A stretch of DNA of 26,616 nt from Desulfurococcaceae archaeon UBA285 (GTDB taxonomy: Archaea > Thermoproteota > Thermoprotei_A > Sulfolobales > Desulfurococcaceae): positions 1-26,616 of the forward strand of contig DADP01000034.1 of the NCBI GenBank assembly GCA_002495025.1, written 5' to 3'. The translations under genes were made by a program, and so were the position numbers. The notes beneath the pieces are model-generated. The model was not told the origin of the DNA and ran no database searches. It was given only the letters and a program-made list of their open reading frames with translations. Of this stretch, positions 24,091 to 26,616 are shown piece after piece (positions within the stretch are counted from its first letter, which is position 1; each line of letters begins with the position of its first letter).

Positions 24091-24098
24091 TTTAAATA
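24091..24098 (-). promoter_or_regulatory. Possible internal promoter for dppDF
   Basis: TATTTAAA on the minus strand, predicting a start near 24068 and a leader of about 27 nt with GAGGTG. An inverted repeat AGGGGGT (24056-24062) / ACCCCCT (24114-24120) brackets it, the outer arm touching the dppC stop. Confidence 0.35.
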
Positions 24099-24118
24099 GA
24101 AAAACATTTTGATACCCC

Positions 24119-26038
24119 CTACAGTGTTCTCAATCTCGGTTCTACAATTCTCTCTATTGCCAGTCCTAGTAGTACGAATGTTAGAGATGTTAGAGATATC
24201 ATTATACCTGGTGGTAGAATCCACCACCATACATCAAATCTATTTTCTGCTCTTGCACTCGCTAGTAGTGAACCCCATGTTGGCCATCCATGTCTTAATC
24301 CTAGAACGCTGAGACCTGCTTCTGTCAATATTGCTCCTGGTACGTTGAATACTAGTACAGCTGCTGCATACATTAGAACTTGTGGGAATATGTGTTTAAA
24401 TATAATTCTAGTGTTTGATGCACCCAGCGCTTTTGCGGCTTCTATATATGGCTCTTCTTTGATGCTGAGTGTCATTGCTCTAACAGTTATTGATACGCCA
24501 CCCCATCCGAAAATGACGAGTACTCCGATATATGTAAGTATAATGTAGAGAGATTTTGCTTCGCCAGTAAATGTTTTTTGTGCTACAGATCCAACTATAA
24601 TTAGAATTGGTAGTGTTGGAATGTTTCCTATGACGTCTACTATTCTCTGAATGATCTCGTCGATTAGTCCACCATAGTATCCACTAATTATTCCAACTAT
24701 TACTCCAATAAATACCGAGGTTACTGCTGTTACAAAACCTATAGAGAGAGCTATTGGAGTTCCATATAATACAACCGTTGCAATGTCTATTCCTTTATCG
24801 GCTGTTCCAAGTATACCATGACATCCACCTTTAACTATTATACCTACATTAGCATCTAGTGACTGCGGCGGATTACTAATACCATAGTATGCCACAGCAA
24901 CTTCTACTCTATAACTACCTTGTAGAGTTTCAAATGTTATCTCTGGTATAATTAAACTAGGTGTTGATGTAGCTGATTCAATAAATTTCTTTATACCACT
25001 CGATAGAACTTGCAACTCGCTTCTTATATCTTCGGGTAGGCCGGCTGCTAATCCTAGTTTATTTGCATTTTCAATCTCGGCACTTGCATAACTCATCGCT
25101 GTTAAGTAGTCGCTGTATGTTACAGTGTTAATGTTGTTGATAATCCATGATATATTGTTGAGAGCTCTGTCAAGGCTTTGTATTATTCTATCTTTGAATA
25201 CTTGATTATCGATTTCTACGTTCATTATTCTGTTCTTTAACCCAGTTATCTGGTTCTTGTATCCTTCGAGAATCTTTGTATCTCTAGATAGGGTTATTCT
25301 ATAATTTGCTGGTTTAACGAATAGAGATAGTGTAGACATGTATTTGTTTTCTAGTTCTGTTCTAATAGCTGTTCTTAATATGCTCATAGCGCTCTGCACA
25401 TATGTCTCGTTTGTACCAACTATTTCTTGTGGTATCGTAATGTTGTATTTCTCTACAAGGTAGTTTATTACTTCGGCTAAGTTGAATGTCTCCTTGGAAG
25501 TTTTAACAGTTAGTTTTGAACCACAAGTTGCATTTTGACTTCCAGGTTGGACGGCAACGTTCCATGCGTGTATAATTATCCCGTCTGGTCTTTCAACAGT
25601 AATCATTATTGCTGGAATCTTAAATCCTCCGTTTTCACATAGCAGTGGCATTTCTCCTTTTACATATAGGTCTTTTGGTAAATCGTTAACATCTAATACG
25701 TAAGTATGGGTATATGTATATTTTACAATGCTTCCATTTACGTCTGTAGAAGATGGTTGTGTAAAGTATACTTGTGTTGTTTTAGATGTTTTGAAGCCCA
25801 AAGTGTTTACCCAACATGGTGGTACAACTACCGGGTTGTCTTCCCAGTATGTAGCTGACTCCCACTTAACGAGGAATTCAGGTGTTATTGTTACAACTGC
25901 AACTACAGCCATTGAAACAAGTACCAATAATAGTATTAGTGCTGCCTTTCCGGGTGTTTGCCTCCATATCTCTTTAAATGCTGTTTTAATAGACCCGAAG
26001 ATCTTACTTATTCTACTATTGGATTTCCCCGTTGCCAT
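24119..26038 (-). CDS. dppC: Peptide ABC importer permease DppC with large extracytoplasmic insertion
   Basis: 639 residues from ATG 26038 (GAGGTG at 26049-26054; GTG 26050 overlaps that site). Ordinary DppC is about 280-320 residues. Here TM1 is at about 32-52, then about 350 residues lie outside before the family sequence resumes at HGILGTADKGIDIATVVLYG (the usual HPLGTDxxGRDxxSRLxYG), followed by about five helices and the EAA loop (about 528-553) that contacts the ATPase. The insert has four Cys (75, 134, 172, 406), five N-X-S/T sites, beta-rich ends and a helical, coiled-coil-like middle (about 225-355). It may shape substrate capture or dock a binding protein. Upstream it follows dppB closely. 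Confidence 0.88.
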   Translation of the reverse strand: MATGKSNSRISKIFGSIKTAFKEIWRQTPGKAALILLLVLVSMAVVAVVTITPEFLVKWESATYWEDNPVVVPPCWVNTLGFKTSKTTQVYFTQPSSTDVNGSIVKYTYTHTYVLDVNDLPKDLYVKGEMPLLCENGGFKIPAIMITVERPDGIIIHAWNVAVQPGSQNATCGSKLTVKTSKETFNLAEVINYLVEKYNITIPQEIVGTNETYVQSAMSILRTAIRTELENKYMSTLSLFVKPANYRITLSRDTKILEGYKNQITGLKNRIMNVEIDNQVFKDRIIQSLDRALNNISWIINNINTVTYSDYLTAMSYASAEIENANKLGLAAGLPEDIRSELQVLSSGIKKFIESATSTPSLIIPEITFETLQGSYRVEVAVAYYGISNPPQSLDANVGIIVKGGCHGILGTADKGIDIATVVLYGTPIALSIGFVTAVTSVFIGVIVGIISGYYGGLIDEIIQRIVDVIGNIPTLPILIIVGSVAQKTFTGEAKSLYIILTYIGVLVIFGWGGVSITVRAMTLSIKEEPYIEAAKALGASNTRIIFKHIFPQVLMYAAAVLVFNVPGAILTEAGLSVLGLRHGWPTWGSLLASARAENRFDVWWWILPPGIMISLTSLTFVLLGLAIERIVEPRLRTL

Positions 26039-26054
26039 ACTCACCCACACCTCT

Positions 26055-26616
26055 CTATCTAACGCGTACTCTTGGATCTATTATAATGTATAGTATTTCC
26101 AAAATAAACCTTGCCGCTAGGTAGACACCTACATATATTACTGTTAATGCTAGAAGTGTTTGTGAGTCGCCTTCTGTTATTGCCGCGTAGTATAGTGTAC
26201 CCATTCCAGGCCAGTTGAATACCGATTCTGTTATAATCATTCCTCCAATAGAACCTGCTAGTGCAAGTATGACGCTTGTTATTACTGGGGCTAATGATAC
26301 TCTTAAAATATACCTCCTAGTTATTAATTTCTCGGGTATGCCCCTAGCCTTTGCAGCCATGACGTAGTCTTCTCTAATAACACGTAGCAACATTGCTCTT
26401 AAACTATATAGCCATGAACCAATACTCCAGATTACAAAGACTATTATTGGTAGTGATATATACCATATTAGTTGAATAAAGTTATTGAGTGGATCATTCC
26501 AGAAGTTATTGAGAACGCTAACTACTCCTCGTAGGTCTCTTGGAAACCAGTTCAAGTTATATGAAAATACTTGTATAAATATCATTGCAAGCCACCACAA
26601 TGGTACAGCTGTTATA
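26055..26616 (-). CDS. dppB: Peptide ABC importer permease DppB, 3' part (5' end outside window)
   Basis: The frame stays open to the right edge (residues ITAVPLWWLAMIFIQ), so the gene begins outside the window; the TTG at 26600 is internal. About 187 residues of C-terminus are visible, with helices and the EAA loop RVIREDYVMAAKARGIPEKL that contacts the ATPase. WWLAMIFIQVFSYNLNWFP is the usual DppB segment (FWLALLLxxxFAxxLxWFP). The stop at 26055-26057 touches the dppC Shine-Dalgarno, so the genes are cotranscribed. The peptide-binding protein is not in view and probably lies further right or elsewhere. Confidence 0.9.
   Translation of the reverse strand, partial: ITAVPLWWLAMIFIQVFSYNLNWFPRDLRGVVSVLNNFWNDPLNNFIQLIWYISLPIIVFVIWSIGSWLYSLRAMLLRVIREDYVMAAKARGIPEKLITRRYILRVSLAPVITSVILALAGSIGGMIITESVFNWPGMGTLYYAAITEGDSQTLLALTVIYVGVYLAARFILEILYIIIDPRVRVR

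Noticed and set aside
1..26616. Mobile element or genomic island
   Set aside because: No transposase, integrase, tRNA-bounded repeat or clear change in base composition; genes look like core and transport functions.
1..26616. Apparent abundance of CTAG tetranucleotides
   Set aside because: Noticed by eye only; without a count against expectation it cannot be called a signal.

Overview
The window is AT-rich, very compactly coded archaeal DNA, most likely from a hyperthermophilic crenarchaeon of the Desulfurococcales type. I base this on an archaeal STT3/AglB oligosaccharyltransferase, pilin-like proteins with class III signal peptides, an archaeal HMG-CoA synthase beside a DUF35 zinc-ribbon protein, GGTG/GAGGTG Shine-Dalgarno sites, frequent GTG and TTG starts, and TATA boxes at archaeal spacing. 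The species cannot be fixed from the sequence alone. I see no rRNA, tRNA, CRISPR array, insertion sequence or integrase.

Layout, left to right. 1-868: 3' part of a DUF1464-type kinase-like gene, overlapping by 4 nt the convergent AglB gene (865-3345, minus). 3421-4356: ornithine carbamoyltransferase (minus), divergent from an unrecognised winged-helix-like protein (4477-5058, plus). 5266-7055: two-gene FecCD/BtuCD-type ABC importer (minus) with no binding protein in view; its ATPase lacks the usual Q-loop glutamine. 7237-9040: two overlapping pilin-like genes (minus). 9273-11113: a cytoplasmic GH57 glycosidase and a 64-residue zinc ribbon (plus). 11218-12033: FkbM-type methyltransferase (plus), convergent with a secreted, sequon-rich helical protein (12045-13193, minus).

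13317-15567 (minus): an FlK-like hotdog thioesterase preceded by four tightly overlapping genes (HTH protein, two small orphans, a probable DUF2192 protein). This is the least explained cluster. 15657-16529: a shortened MDR-like protein (plus), convergent with a class I aminotransferase (16532-17749, minus). The aminotransferase shares a perfectly palindromic TATA region with a divergent radical SAM gene (17818-19389, plus). 19372-20855 (minus): HMG-CoA synthase followed by DUF35, the entry to mevalonate and archaeal lipids, without the thiolase gene often found beside them. 20919-21962: a second radical SAM protein (plus). 21952-26616 (minus): a dipeptide/oligopeptide ABC importer, dppB (partial), dppC (with a very large outside insertion), dppD, dppF, implying peptide feeding.

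Three themes connect the genes. Cell-surface biology: AglB could glycosylate the pilin, the secreted protein and the DppC outer domain, all rich in N-X-S/T sites. Peptide and sugar use: the Dpp importer, GH57 enzyme, aminotransferase and OTC. Acyl-CoA/isoprenoid chemistry: HMGCS, DUF35 and the thioesterase. Convergent neighbours mostly overlap or nearly touch, so the 207-bp convergent gap at 5059-5265 stands out. No gene-free stretch exceeds 300 bp.
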